Shown here: one piece after another, positions 17,121 to 28,787 of the stretch | How the letters are laid out: each line of letters begins with the position of its first letter | Numbering within the stretch: position 1 is the first letter of the stretch | Assembly: GCA_031261455.1 (NCBI GenBank) | Contig: JAISJP010000019.1 | Span: 1-64,000 of the forward strand | DNA length: 64,000 bases | Direction of reading: 5' to 3' | From: Propionibacteriaceae bacterium | GTDB taxonomy: Bacteria; Actinomycetota; Actinomycetes; Propionibacteriales; Propionibacteriaceae | Program-made: the position numbers and the translations under genes | The notes under the pieces: model-generated | The model's database searches: none | Told to the model about the DNA's origin: nothing | The model's input: only the letters and a program-made list of their open reading frames with translations

Positions 17121-18116
17121 TTACGCTTGTGGCGAAGCGAGAGGCGGCATGGGTTGCCAAGCCCAGTCGCGATAGATTTTCCAGGCGTCGCGCATGCCTT
17201 TGAAGACTGCTTTGACGCCGGATAGGCCGGAGGCCTCGCGATCAACTAGCGCTATGCGGATGAGTTCCTTGGCGGCGGTGGCTGCCGTGCCGATGCCGAA
17301 GAGGACTGGGTGGTAGTCACCGTAAACGGCGAGATATTTTGAGATATATCCGCGGTTTCGCATGATGTGATAGCGCACCATGTCGGAAGTGCCGTTGAGT
17401 TTACGGGCCTCGCCGATGCGGGCGTGGCTGATCTCGCGGGTGCGTTGCATCACGATGTCGGAGATGAGCAGAGGCTTGGTGACCTTGGAGGCTAGGTAAC
17501 CGTAGGTGGTGTCGTCCCAGTAGATGAAGAAACGCGGGTCAGGTAGACCGATCTCGGCAACTACGGAGCGGTGAAAGAGGCCGCCCTCGAAGCAGGCGGT
17601 GTTCATGGGGCGGCTGGTCTCGTCGTCAGCAAATGCCGCTTTGGCTACCGGATTTGGAATGCCCAGCGAGTTGATGAAGTGGTACTGCCAGTAGAACACT
17701 TCGCCGTTGAAGTTCAGGCGGCGCACCTGTAGCACTCGGTTGTTGTTGGCAACAGCGCGTTCCAACCACGGCTCCACGGCGTCCACGGCGTGAGGCAACA
17801 GTTTGACGTCATCATCCATCAGCCAGAGCCACTCGGCACCCGCGTCGTACGCCTCGGCCGCACCGCGCGAGAATCCGCCCGCACCACCGGTGTTGGTGTC
17901 CATGGCGATGTAGCGCACGTCAACATCGTCCGGCTTTAGCGTGGCGTGAAGTTCTTCGCACAGCACGCGCGTGTCCGGGTTAGCGTCGTTGTCCACAACA
18001 ACGATCAGTCGCGGTCGGGTGTTGAGCGCGATGAAGGAGTCAAACAGCGTAGTCAACAGCTCGTTGCGTCGATAGGTAACAACAACGATGCCAAGATTTG
18101 CCGCAGAAACACTCAC
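17121..18116 (-). CDS. Family 2 glycosyltransferase (rhamnosyl/galactofuranosyl type)
   Basis: About 331 residues, cytosolic. GT-A fold: GIVVVTYRR at the start, VVDNDANPD, NTNTGGAGGFSRG-like segment (TNTGGAGGFSRGAAEAY), then the metal-binding LWLMDDDVKLL and the acceptor-site FFIYWDDTTYGYLASK. This GGAGG plus DDD arrangement is seen in rhamnosyl- and galactofuranosyltransferases of actinobacteria such as GlfT1-like enzymes. The rml and glf genes lie close by. A TACACT box (18130-18125) ends 8 bases before GTG 18116, so I prefer that start to a TTG three codons earlier that overlaps the box. Confidence 0.88.
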   Translation of the reverse strand: MSVSAANLGIVVVTYRRNELLTTLFDSFIALNTRPRLIVVVDNDANPDTRVLCEELHATLKPDDVDVRYIAMDTNTGGAGGFSRGAAEAYDAGAEWLWLMDDDVKLLPHAVDAVEPWLERAVANNNRVLQVRRLNFNGEVFYWQYHFINSLGIPNPVAKAAFADDETSRPMNTACFEGGLFHRSVVAEIGLPDPRFFIYWDDTTYGYLASKVTKPLLISDIVMQRTREISHARIGEARKLNGTSDMVRYHIMRNRGYISKYLAVYGDYHPVLFGIGTAATAAKELIRIALVDREASGLSGVKAVFKGMRDAWKIYRDWAWQPMPPLASPQA

Positions 18117-18124
18117 AGTAACCA

Positions 18125-18130
18125 AGTGTA
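18125..18130 (-). promoter_or_regulatory. -10 box of leaderless glycosyltransferase transcript
   Basis: Minus-strand TACACT, 8 bases before GTG 18116; no Shine-Dalgarno. Confidence 0.45.
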
Positions 18131-18328
18131 GTCAGTTGGCCTACGGCTCTGTGAAACTCCACACCACGTGCCAGTTGGCAAAGTCGTTGGCGTCCCCAGT
18201 GACCTCGATGAGTTGCCAGACGCGGGGCTTACCCGGTTCCTCAATGCGTGTCAAAATGTGCCGGGGAATAACAGCGTCTTCAGGCACGAAATCTTGCGTT
18301 GTGGTTGCGGGCTTACGCCGAACGCAAG

Positions 18329-18334
18329 TAGAGT
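18329..18334 (+). promoter_or_regulatory. -10 box of leaderless priming-transferase transcript
   Basis: TAGAGT, exactly 7 bases before GTG 18342. Confidence 0.5.
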
Positions 18335-18341
18335 TGCGCCC

Positions 18342-21132
<2,791 letters not shown>

Positions 21133-21290
21133 TCACGACGAAGGCGGCCGACTCCAACACGAGGCATACCATGACGCTGACGCACCGATTGACAACCGTC
21201 GTGAGGCCCATCGCACCGGCCAAGACGGACAGGCTGGGGCGAGCGGCCCCTGACCTTCGTTTCTGGCTCGCTCACGCACTCGCAAGCCGA

Positions 21291-21296
21291 TAGACT
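21291..21296 (+). promoter_or_regulatory. Possible rmlA -10 box
   Basis: TAGACT, 22 bases before ATG 21319; unlike its neighbours this transcript would carry a short leader with a GGGAGAG ribosome-binding site. Confidence 0.4.
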
Positions 21297-21318
21297 AGAC
21301 CCAAAGGGAGAGAACAAT

Positions 21319-22182
21319 ATGCGTGGAATCATCTTGGCGGGTGGTTCGGGTACCCGGTTGCATCCGGTCACGTTGGCGACCAGTAAACAGCTCATCCCGG
21401 TTTATGACAAACCGATGATCTACTATCCGCTGACTACGCTCATTGCAGCTGGGATGCGTGACATTCTGATCATCACCACACCGCATGATGCTCCGGGATT
21501 CGAGCGGCTGCTGGGCGATGGCAGCCAGTTTGGCATCAACATCACCTACGCGCAGCAGCAGGAGCCCAACGGGTTGGCGCAGGCGTTCGTGATCGGAGCG
21601 CCGTTCATCGGTAGCGACAAAGTGTCGCTGGTGCTGGGTGACAATATCTTCTATGGTGCCGGGCTGGGGCGCTCGCTTAGGCGTCACACGGAGGTTGAGG
21701 GGGGCACGATCTTTGCCTACTGGGTGGCAGACCCGTCGTCGCTTGGCGTAGTCGAGTTTGACCCCAACGGCAAGGCAATCTCGCTTGAAGAGAAGCCGGC
21801 GCACCCGAAGTCCAACTACGCCATCCCCGGACTGTATTTCTACGACAACACCGTTGTTGACATCGCGGCTGGGCTCAAGCCGTCAGCGCGCGGCGAGTAC
21901 GAGATCACCGACGTCAACAAGGTATATCTAGAAGCAGGCAAACTGCAGGTCGAGGTGCTGGAGCGTGGCATCGCGTGGCTGGATACTGGCACGTTCGACT
22001 CGCTGCGGGATGCCGGCAACTATGTTCGTGCAATTCAGTGCATTCAGGGGCTGTTGGTCGGCTCGCCTGAAGAGGCGGCGTGGCGCAACGGGTTCTTGAG
22101 TGACGACGAGTTGTTGGCACGAGCCAACGCTTTCGCCAAGAGTGGGTACGGCGAGTACCTGCGCGCACTTGTCACACAGTGA
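21319..22182 (+). CDS. rmlA: Glucose-1-phosphate thymidylyltransferase
   Basis: First step of dTDP-L-rhamnose synthesis: glucose-1-phosphate plus dTTP to dTDP-glucose. 287 residues, standard for RmlA. The nucleotidyltransferase loop [47 protein letters not shown] and VLGDNIFYG are canonical. GGGAGAG precedes ATG 21319. The 186 bases between rmlB and rmlA hold no gene but a TAGACT promoter box. Confidence 0.96.
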   Translation: MRGIILAGGSGTRLHPVTLATSKQLIPVYDKPMIYYPLTTLIAAGMRDILIITTPHDAPGFERLLGDGSQFGINITYAQQQEPNGLAQAFVIGAPFIGSDKVSLVLGDNIFYGAGLGRSLRRHTEVEGGTIFAYWVADPSSLGVVEFDPNGKAISLEEKPAHPKSNYAIPGLYFYDNTVVDIAAGLKPSARGEYEITDVNKVYLEAGKLQVEVLERGIAWLDTGTFDSLRDAGNYVRAIQCIQGLLVGSPEEAAWRNGFLSDDELLARANAFAKSGYGEYLRALVTQ

Positions 22183-22274
22183 GGTGCGCCTAACATGCCA
22201 GCCACGTCAATTTCGGACCACGCCAAGTCGAACACCAGTCGGCTTTCCACGACAGGTAGGAAGTGAACACGCCA

Positions 22275-23681
22275 ATGCCGACATCCGTTGCAATTCACCC
22301 AACCAATATTAATGGACTGCTAGTCATCGACCTGCCATTATTTGCCGACGACCGCGGCTGGTTCAAAGAGAACTGGCAGCGCGAAAAGATGCTCACCCTG
22401 GGCCTGCCGGATTTCGGCCCGGTGGTGCAGAACAACATGAGCTTCAATACGGCACGCGGCGCAACACGTGGCATCCACGCCGAACCATGGGACAAGTACA
22501 TCGGGCTCGGAACGGGCCGCATCTTTGGCGCCTGGGTTGACCTGCGTGAAGGCTCCATTACCTACGGCCAGACCTACACTCACGAACTCGGCCCAGAGAG
22601 CGCCGTGTTCGTGCCACGTGGTGTCGGCAACTCTTACCAAGCGCTGGAAGACGGCACTCTCTACTCATACTTGGTCAATGAGCACTGGTCTGCTGAGTTA
22701 AAAAGCCAGTACACTTTCGTCAATTTGGGCGACCCGGCGCTAGCCATTCCGTGGCCGATCCCGCTGGCGCAGGCCGAAGTGTCGGACGCAGACAAGGCGC
22801 ACCCGCTGTTGGCTGATGTCACGCCCATGGCCCCCCGCAAGACCATCATTATCGGGGCCGGGGGACAACTGGGCCTAGCGTTACAGGCCGTGCTGCCATC
22901 CGCCGTCGCGCTCACTCAAGAACAACTGGACCTGCGTTACCCCGACCAGATCGCCGCCATCGACTGGGCGAGCGTGGGCACCGTCATCAACGCTGCCGCC
23001 TACACTGCGGTTGACGCTGCCGAGACCCCTGAAGGACGCCGCGACTGTTGGGACGTGAACGTTACTGCGCTAGGTCACCTCGTCGAAGTGTGTCGGACGC
23101 ACCGAATCACGCTTGTCCATATCTCATCTGACTACGTGTTTGACGGCACCATCCCCGAGCACGACGAGGACGAATCGTTCAGCCCACTCGGGGTCTACGG
23201 CCAGACAAAGGCCTCCGGGGACGCCCTTGTCGCCACTCTCCCCCGTCACTACATCGCCCGCACGTCGTGGGTGATTGGGCAAGGCAACAACTTTGTGCGC
23301 ACCATGGCTGGCCTCGCCGAGCGTGGCGTGCAACCTGCGGTGGTTGATGACCAACTTGGGCGGCTGACGTTCACCTCCGACCTTGCTGCCGCCATCGTGC
23401 ACCTACTGGCGTCTCAGGCACCGTATGGCACTTACAACGTCACCAATTCCGGCCCGGTCACATCCTGGTACGAGTTAGCTTGCGACGTGTTCGCCCTGAC
23501 TGGTCACGATGCCGTTGCGGTGTCACCCACCACAACGGATGCCTACACGGCGGACAAACCCGGCACCGCCCTGCGTCCCAGGCACTCCACGCTCAGTCTC
23601 GCCAAACTGGAAGCCACCGGCTTCCACATGCCGGACGCCGGGTTGCGCCTGCGCGAGTATCTAGCCGGGTCTGCAGAGTAG
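22275..23681 (+). CDS. rmlCD: Fused dTDP-4-dehydrorhamnose 3,5-epimerase and reductase
   Basis: One 468-residue protein carries the last two steps of dTDP-L-rhamnose synthesis. Residues 1 to about 170 form a cupin epimerase with RmlC marks: DDRGWFKENWQREKM, NNMSFNTARGATRGIHAEPW (catalytic His) and VFVPRGVGNSYQAL. From about residue 185 the reductase begins with KTIIIGAGGQLGLAL, then NAAAYTAVDAAE, HISSDYVFDG, YGQTKASGD and RTSWVIG. Such fusions are known in bifidobacteria and relatives. The start may be ATG 22275 or GTG 22263; AGGAA lies directly against the GTG, so the ATG is preferred. Confidence 0.93.
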   Translation: MPTSVAIHPTNINGLLVIDLPLFADDRGWFKENWQREKMLTLGLPDFGPVVQNNMSFNTARGATRGIHAEPWDKYIGLGTGRIFGAWVDLREGSITYGQTYTHELGPESAVFVPRGVGNSYQALEDGTLYSYLVNEHWSAELKSQYTFVNLGDPALAIPWPIPLAQAEVSDADKAHPLLADVTPMAPRKTIIIGAGGQLGLALQAVLPSAVALTQEQLDLRYPDQIAAIDWASVGTVINAAAYTAVDAAETPEGRRDCWDVNVTALGHLVEVCRTHRITLVHISSDYVFDGTIPEHDEDESFSPLGVYGQTKASGDALVATLPRHYIARTSWVIGQGNNFVRTMAGLAERGVQPAVVDDQLGRLTFTSDLAAAIVHLLASQAPYGTYNVTNSGPVTSWYELACDVFALTGHDAVAVSPTTTDAYTADKPGTALRPRHSTLSLAKLEATGFHMPDAGLRLREYLAGSAE

Positions 23682-23697
23682 GCATAGGGACTCGGCG

Positions 23698-24846
23698 ATG
23701 AGTGACCTGTTAGTTGTTGGTGCCGGGCTGTATGGCCTGACCGTGGCCGAGCGGGCGGCCAACGAGCTTGGGCTGCATGTCACCATAATCGACAAGCGCG
23801 ATCATGTCGGCGGCAACGCCTACTCGTCGTTTGATGCGGCCACGGGCATCGAGGTGCATCAGTATGGCGCGCACCTGTTCCATACCAGCAACGAGCGGGT
23901 CTGGGAGTACGCCAACCGGTTCACCACGTTCACCAACTACGTGCACCGGGTGTATACCGTGCACGGCGGCACCGTGTATCCGATGCCGGTGAACTTGGGC
24001 ACCATCAATCAGTTCTTCGGCACGGCGATGAGCCCTGACGAGGCACGCACGTTCATCGCCCAGCAGGCTGCTGAGTTTGCGGGCGACGAGCCGCAAAACC
24101 TGCTTGAGAAGGGCATATCGCTAGTCGGGCGTCCCCTGTTTGAGGCGTTCTTTGCCGGATACACCGCGAAACAGTGGCAGACCCCACTGGAGCAGTTGCC
24201 CCCCTCTATCATCTCGCGCTTGCCCGTGCGCTACACCTACGACAACCGCTACTTCTCCGACACCCACGAGGGTCTACCCGCCGATGGCTACGCCAAATGG
24301 TTCGAGCGCATGGCGGACAACCCGCGCATTGACGTGAAACTCGGGGTCGACTTCTTCGCCGCCGACGGCGATCTCACGAAAACCGCCGCCGTAGGACAGA
24401 TACCGGTCGTCTACACCGGCCCGATAGATCGCTACTTCAACTACTCGGCAGGAAACTTGGCGTGGCGCACCATTGACCTGATCGAAGAGACCCTACCCAC
24501 AGCCGACTTCCAAGGCACGTCAGTGATGAACTACGCCGACACGCACGTGCCGTTCACTCGCATCATTGAGTTCCGTCACTTCCACCCCGAACGTAGTTAC
24601 GCGGGCGACACCACCCTCATCCACCGTGAGTATTCGCGGTTCGCCGCCCCAGAAGACGAGCCGTACTACCCCGTCAACACTGCCGCTGATCAGGCAGTCC
24701 TAGCCCAGTACCGCGAACTAGCCAAAGCCGAGCCGCGCGTTCACTTCGGCGGACGCCTCGGCAACTACGCCTACCTCGACATGCACCAAACAATCGCGTC
24801 TGCGCTTGGCTTCGCGGAAACTGGGCTGATCAAACTGCTGGGCTAA
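23698..24846 (+). CDS. glf: UDP-galactopyranose mutase
   Basis: 382-residue flavoenzyme converting UDP-galactopyranose to UDP-galactofuranose, the donor for galactofuranose in cell-surface glycans. N-terminal FAD-binding LLVVGAGLYGLTVAE, then DKRDHVGGNAYSS, YGAHLFHTSNERVWEY, FFAGYTAKQW and the C-terminal RYSRFA-like segment (HREYSRFAAPEDEPYYPVN) with the substrate-binding Arg and Tyr residues. Lies 16 bases after rmlCD with AGGGA before the start, so is probably cotranscribed. Confidence 0.96.
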   Translation: MSDLLVVGAGLYGLTVAERAANELGLHVTIIDKRDHVGGNAYSSFDAATGIEVHQYGAHLFHTSNERVWEYANRFTTFTNYVHRVYTVHGGTVYPMPVNLGTINQFFGTAMSPDEARTFIAQQAAEFAGDEPQNLLEKGISLVGRPLFEAFFAGYTAKQWQTPLEQLPPSIISRLPVRYTYDNRYFSDTHEGLPADGYAKWFERMADNPRIDVKLGVDFFAADGDLTKTAAVGQIPVVYTGPIDRYFNYSAGNLAWRTIDLIEETLPTADFQGTSVMNYADTHVPFTRIIEFRHFHPERSYAGDTTLIHREYSRFAAPEDEPYYPVNTAADQAVLAQYRELAKAEPRVHFGGRLGNYAYLDMHQTIASALGFAETGLIKLLG

Positions 24847-25023
24847 CCCAAGCCAACATGGCCGCCTACGGTGACTGCACGTCACCTAGTCCATGATTCT
24901 CCCTCAATGGAGCCAGCGCCACGCGGTTCAACTGACCGCACCAGAGCACCCGATTAACCTCCCCACTTTGGGGCCAGTGTGCGATAATGGATGGAGTGTC
25001 GATTGGGGGACAACGCGGTGGCC

Positions 25024-26127
25024 ATGAGAGTTGCAGTCATCGGAACTCGGGGATATCCCAGTTACTACGGAGGCTTTGAGACCTGCGTACGGAACCTTGT
25101 GCCATACTTAGCAGACTGCGGTTGGGATGCTCGCGTGTATTCTCGCCCTGGTGCTTCGCGCCCGGACGACCCCGACCGTGACGCCCGCGTTAAGGTCATT
25201 GAGACCCCAGGCATTGAGTCAAAGTCACTCTCCACACTCAGCTACGGATTTACCTCAACGCTCCATGCCTGTTTTCATCGTCCCGATGTTGCCCTAGTGA
25301 TGAACGTCGCCAATGGTTTCTTTCTTCCTCTGCTCTGGCTAGCCAGAGTGCCGACGGTAGTCAACGTCGATGGCATTGAGTGGGAACGAGCCAAGTGGAA
25401 TGGACTCGGCAAGGCGGTCTTCAGGCTGGGGGCATGGTTCACAGCTAAGCTGGCGAGCAACCTGATAGTCGATGCAAAGGCCATCGGACAATACTGGGAA
25501 GCCCATTTTGCTCGAAATGGGGTCTTCATCCCTTACGGCGCAAAGTTCTACGACACAACACTGCCTTTGGAGCCTGGACTGACCCATCGGGGCTATGTGC
25601 TTGTCGTCGCCAGGTTTGTCCCAGAGAACACCATTCCCGAATTTCTTGGAGCAGCCGCCGAAATCGCCAAGTGCGCGCCGGTCATCATTGTTGGCTCCTC
25701 TGGGCACGGCGGCGAGCTGGACAAAGCCGCCGCGAGCTTGGATGAGACGGTCCCTAACGTCCACTGGCTCGGTCACGTCAGTGACGACCTCCGGTTGCAC
25801 TCGCTCTGGCAGCACGCAGGCGTGTACTTTCATGGCCATTCCGTTGGCGGAACAAACCCCGCCTTGGTGCAGGCGATGGCTCTCGGTGCGCCCACACTAG
25901 CTAGGGACACCAACTACAACAGAGAGGTGCTGGCAGGCACCGGCGTTTTCACTGAGCCGGACCCGGCCTCCATAGCCGCTGCGACAATTGCGTTGCTACA
26001 AGACTCCAAACTCCAAGAGGACCTGTCAACTCAGGCCACAGCTCGGGCACGCGCAGAGTACACCTGGGATCTAGTCAACCAACGCTACGAGGCACTCTTG
26101 CGTGCGCCCCAAAGACGAGCCAGTTGA
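25024..26127 (+). CDS. DUF1972/GT4 glycosyltransferase (rhamnosyltransferase-like)
   Basis: About 367 residues, GT-B fold. The N-terminal pattern VAVIGTRGYPSYYGGFETCV is the DUF1972 signature found in rhamnosyltransferases next to rml genes; the C-terminal half has the GT4 nucleotide-sugar region with VARFVPENTIPEFLGA, HSVGGTNPALVQAMALGAP and a Glu-containing ERxxxE-like end. ATG 25024 or GTG 25018 may start it. A GATAAT box lies near 24983. Its last 26 bases overlap the next gene. Confidence 0.88.
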   Translation: MRVAVIGTRGYPSYYGGFETCVRNLVPYLADCGWDARVYSRPGASRPDDPDRDARVKVIETPGIESKSLSTLSYGFTSTLHACFHRPDVALVMNVANGFFLPLLWLARVPTVVNVDGIEWERAKWNGLGKAVFRLGAWFTAKLASNLIVDAKAIGQYWEAHFARNGVFIPYGAKFYDTTLPLEPGLTHRGYVLVVARFVPENTIPEFLGAAAEIAKCAPVIIVGSSGHGGELDKAAASLDETVPNVHWLGHVSDDLRLHSLWQHAGVYFHGHSVGGTNPALVQAMALGAPTLARDTNYNREVLAGTGVFTEPDPASIAAATIALLQDSKLQEDLSTQATARARAEYTWDLVNQRYEALLRAPQRRAS

Positions 26128-27148
26128 GTTTGTCTACCTCACACGCTTGCAGCGCAAGGCGAGAAGTATCTCAAGAAAGGCATCTATGAGCAGGGCACTT
26201 ACCATCGGCAACTGTCTCCCCCGCACGCTGTCTCACTATCTGAAAGAGCTGGAGGCAACCCTATCAAGGGTTGGCACTCCATTCGAGTTAGATAACCAGT
26301 TGCCTTCGGCGGAGGGGGCATCAAAGACCCAGAAGGCGCAGTACTTCGCCTATCTGACATCGCGATATCGACGCAATTCTGAGAGCAACTATTTTCAGGT
26401 TTGGCCAGCAACCGGACTTCTCGAAGCTCTATTCATGGACAGATGGAAGGCGCCCTCCTATGTCATTATCCATGATCCAACGCCCCTCAGACACCAATTT
26501 GGCTTCGGTAAGGTCGCGCACTCGCTTGCTGAAAAAAAGCGTCTAAAGAGAGTTACGGTCGTGAACCATACCAACGACGCATACTCGGAGTTGAGGTCAC
26601 TTTACCCTCATGCCAAACACGTGCAGATGCTACATCCAATACTGTCTGAGCAGCAGATTCCAGAGAAAGAAGAGGGATCCGTCCTAGTCGCTGGACAGTT
26701 CAAGCCAGCTCGGGACTTAGACTTGTTGTCAGCTTTAGGTCCGCAATTGCGGCGACGAGGATTTCATCCCAAGATCGTCGGCCCCGGATGGCCCCGAGAC
26801 ATCCCTGGATGGGACGTTACCGACAGTTTTCTGTCCGAAGAAGAGTTGTCGAATGCCATCGGGAGAGCAGGCGCGCTTTGCATTCCATACCGCCGCTACT
26901 TCCAGAGCAACATTCTCGTCAGAGGTTTGGAGATGGGCACTCTTGGCGTGTCCCCCAAAACAAGCTTTGCAAATGATGTTCTCGGCAATGAGTCGGCGCT
27001 AATTGTGAACGCCAACGACTCTGTTGGCGCTTGGGTTGAATCCATTGAAGCCGCCCTGCAGAGCGGCAACCAAGCGGCAAGCCGATTCGCTGCGTACAAG
27101 CAAGCATGCGACCAGTCATGGACCGCAGGTCTTTGCGAACTTGGTTGA
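26102..27148 (+). CDS. Putative glycosyltransferase of the polysaccharide locus
   Basis: 348 residues from GTG 26102, overlapping the previous gene. No strong motif; the layout fits a GT-B enzyme. Around residues 185-250 GSVLVAGQFKPARDLDLLSA and GFHPKIVGPGWPRDIPGW resemble the donor-domain entry of GT4-type enzymes, and SNILVRGLEMGTLGVSPKTS replaces the usual GxP loop. The typical E-x7-E motif is not clear. Codon use is more AT-rich than in the flanking genes, pointing to transfer. It is adjacent to a probable gene remnant downstream. Confidence 0.6.
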   Translation: MRPKDEPVEFVYLTRLQRKARSISRKASMSRALTIGNCLPRTLSHYLKELEATLSRVGTPFELDNQLPSAEGASKTQKAQYFAYLTSRYRRNSESNYFQVWPATGLLEALFMDRWKAPSYVIIHDPTPLRHQFGFGKVAHSLAEKKRLKRVTVVNHTNDAYSELRSLYPHAKHVQMLHPILSEQQIPEKEEGSVLVAGQFKPARDLDLLSALGPQLRRRGFHPKIVGPGWPRDIPGWDVTDSFLSEEELSNAIGRAGALCIPYRRYFQSNILVRGLEMGTLGVSPKTSFANDVLGNESALIVNANDSVGAWVESIEAALQSGNQAASRFAAYKQACDQSWTAGLCELG

Positions 27149-27149
27149 C

Positions 27150-27471
27150 CGCACTATTGGTTCCGCGCGACCCCAACGAGGCCTGTGGTTAGGAAGCTCT
27201 TTCTGGCTCTATCCGTGGTATCGAAATCATCTTGTCCCTCTCTTTCTGATGGTATCCGGCGCAACTGTATTGGGCCGCAACGAACCGAATGACAGTGATG
27301 ACGTTTCAGTCTGAAGGCGGCCTCGCAGTGGGGAATTTCTTGGACATAGGCATATACCCAAATGCCTTGATAAGAGTTCCGGCTCTTTGGCTTTTCATGA
27401 CCTTCAAGTACGCAGCAGAGAACTACCAGTTGCCTGAGACAGCCAGACGCGCTCCACAGCCTGTAAGGTAA
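27150..27471 (+). pseudogene. Probable gene remnant (membrane protein fragments in two frames)
   Basis: The roughly 400 bases between two glycosyltransferase genes contain coding-like pieces broken by frameshift and stop. In one frame up to 27314, FWLYPWYRNHLVPLFLMVSG resembles the start of an acyltransferase-3 membrane protein (VPLFFMISG motif). In another frame (about 27319-27471), YPNALIRVPALWLFMTFKYA could be a further fragment. No intact start or full domain is left. Speculative. Confidence 0.3.
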
Positions 27472-27552
27472 GACGAGGATCGCACAAGAACGAGACCGTG
27501 TTGCAACATGGCGTAACGCCTACCCATCCGAGGAAGCCAACCTAAATAGCTC

Positions 27553-28755
27553 ATGAACGTACTTATTGTAAACAATCTCTTTCGACCGTACAGCGTGGGC
27601 GGTGCCGAAGAGTCCGTCTACGAACTTGCCAACGAACTGGCATCGCAGGGCCTGACGGTAACCGTGGCTACAGCCGTGCCACCGGACTACTCTGGCCCCT
27701 TAAGTGAAGCCTTGGCGGGGGGGGTGCAAGTTGAGCGCTGGGTGACGAACAGCCTTGCCCCCTTCTTGCCCCAAACGAAGCGGCGCAGCGCATTTGAAAA
27801 ACTGTACTGGCACTTGGCAGAGATTTACAGGCCATCGGCCTACCGCTTTTTGAGTCGGCTAATTCGCGACACCAAACCCGACATCGTGCATCTAAACAAC
27901 ACTGCTGGGTTTGGTGGTGCAGCGTGGCGTGCCTGTCGTGGGGTCAAGTCCATTCAAACCGAACGTGGCTACTACCTAGCGTGTTGGCGTTCTACAACTT
28001 TCCGGGACTCAGCACCCTGTTCGCACCAATGCCAGCTGTGTCATATTTCGAAACTGCCGCTACGAGCAGCGAGACACCGTCCGGACATGTTTGTGGGCAT
28101 ATCGTCAGCGATGCTCGAACGCAACCGTCAGTTTGGGGCAATCAAGGCGGGCGAACCAACAGCGGTTGTGCAAAACGCCCCGCACCAGGACCCGGTGCCG
28201 GTCACCCCACACAATGGGTTCGTGATAGGCATGATGGGACAGACCGACCCAAAAAAGGGATTCGATGTAGTTCTTAACGCCTTGGCGACTGTACCCGATC
28301 TGGAAGTGACGCTCATAGTGGCCGGAGACGGCCTACCCCAGTTCGTTGAGCCGTTGGCGTTGTTGGCCGCAAAAGACCCGAGAGTAACCCTGACAGGGCG
28401 CCTGAGTCGTGACGAGTTCTTTGCTCAAGTTGACGCCGTTCTTGTGCCTTCGCAATGGCCGGAGCCATTTGGGCGGGTTGCCGCAGAAGCCATCTTGGCA
28501 GGGCGCAACGTTGCGGTATCGGGAGCGGGCGGCTTGCCCGAGGCCGTTGCAGGGAAACCAGGGTCAATTATTGTGGACGACTTCGATTCGCCCCAGGCTT
28601 GGGCTACCGCAATAGAGGTTCTTTCTATAACGTCACGGGCCGACACTGGAACTTCATGCGACACGACACGACGTCAGGTCTCAGACGTGGCATCCGAGTA
28701 CCGAGTATTGTACGAGTCTCTAGCACATGGCTCGATGTGGAGTTCGCCTCGCTGA
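27553..28755 (+). CDS. GT4 glycosyltransferase with a cysteine motif
   Basis: 400 residues. N-terminal GT-B domain: NNLFRPYSVGGAEESVYELA (GGAE acceptor loop) and DIVHLNNTAGFGGAAW. A cysteine cluster, CSHQCQLC near residues 156-163, is of the kind seen in a subgroup of GT4 enzymes. The C-terminal donor domain: GMMGQTDPKKGFDVVLNAL, VPSQWPEPFGRVAAEAILAG (E-x7-E) and SGAGGLPEAVAG. The last 40 residues look loosely conserved. It converges on the minus-strand transferase that ends 32 bases away. Confidence 0.85.
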   Translation: MNVLIVNNLFRPYSVGGAEESVYELANELASQGLTVTVATAVPPDYSGPLSEALAGGVQVERWVTNSLAPFLPQTKRRSAFEKLYWHLAEIYRPSAYRFLSRLIRDTKPDIVHLNNTAGFGGAAWRACRGVKSIQTERGYYLACWRSTTFRDSAPCSHQCQLCHISKLPLRAARHRPDMFVGISSAMLERNRQFGAIKAGEPTAVVQNAPHQDPVPVTPHNGFVIGMMGQTDPKKGFDVVLNALATVPDLEVTLIVAGDGLPQFVEPLALLAAKDPRVTLTGRLSRDEFFAQVDAVLVPSQWPEPFGRVAAEAILAGRNVAVSGAGGLPEAVAGKPGSIIVDDFDSPQAWATAIEVLSITSRADTGTSCDTTRRQVSDVASEYRVLYESLAHGSMWSSPR

Positions 28756-28787
28756 CTCTTGCCTGGTTCGCTGGTTACCGCACCCCG

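Noticed and set aside
24868..24890. GGTGAC-N5-GTCACC hairpin after glf as terminator
   Set aside because: Only six base pairs and no T-run on either side.
24961..24973. CCCCA-CTT-TGGGG hairpin before the DUF1972 transferase
   Set aside because: Five-base-pair stem, expected by chance in GC-rich DNA; no clear role.
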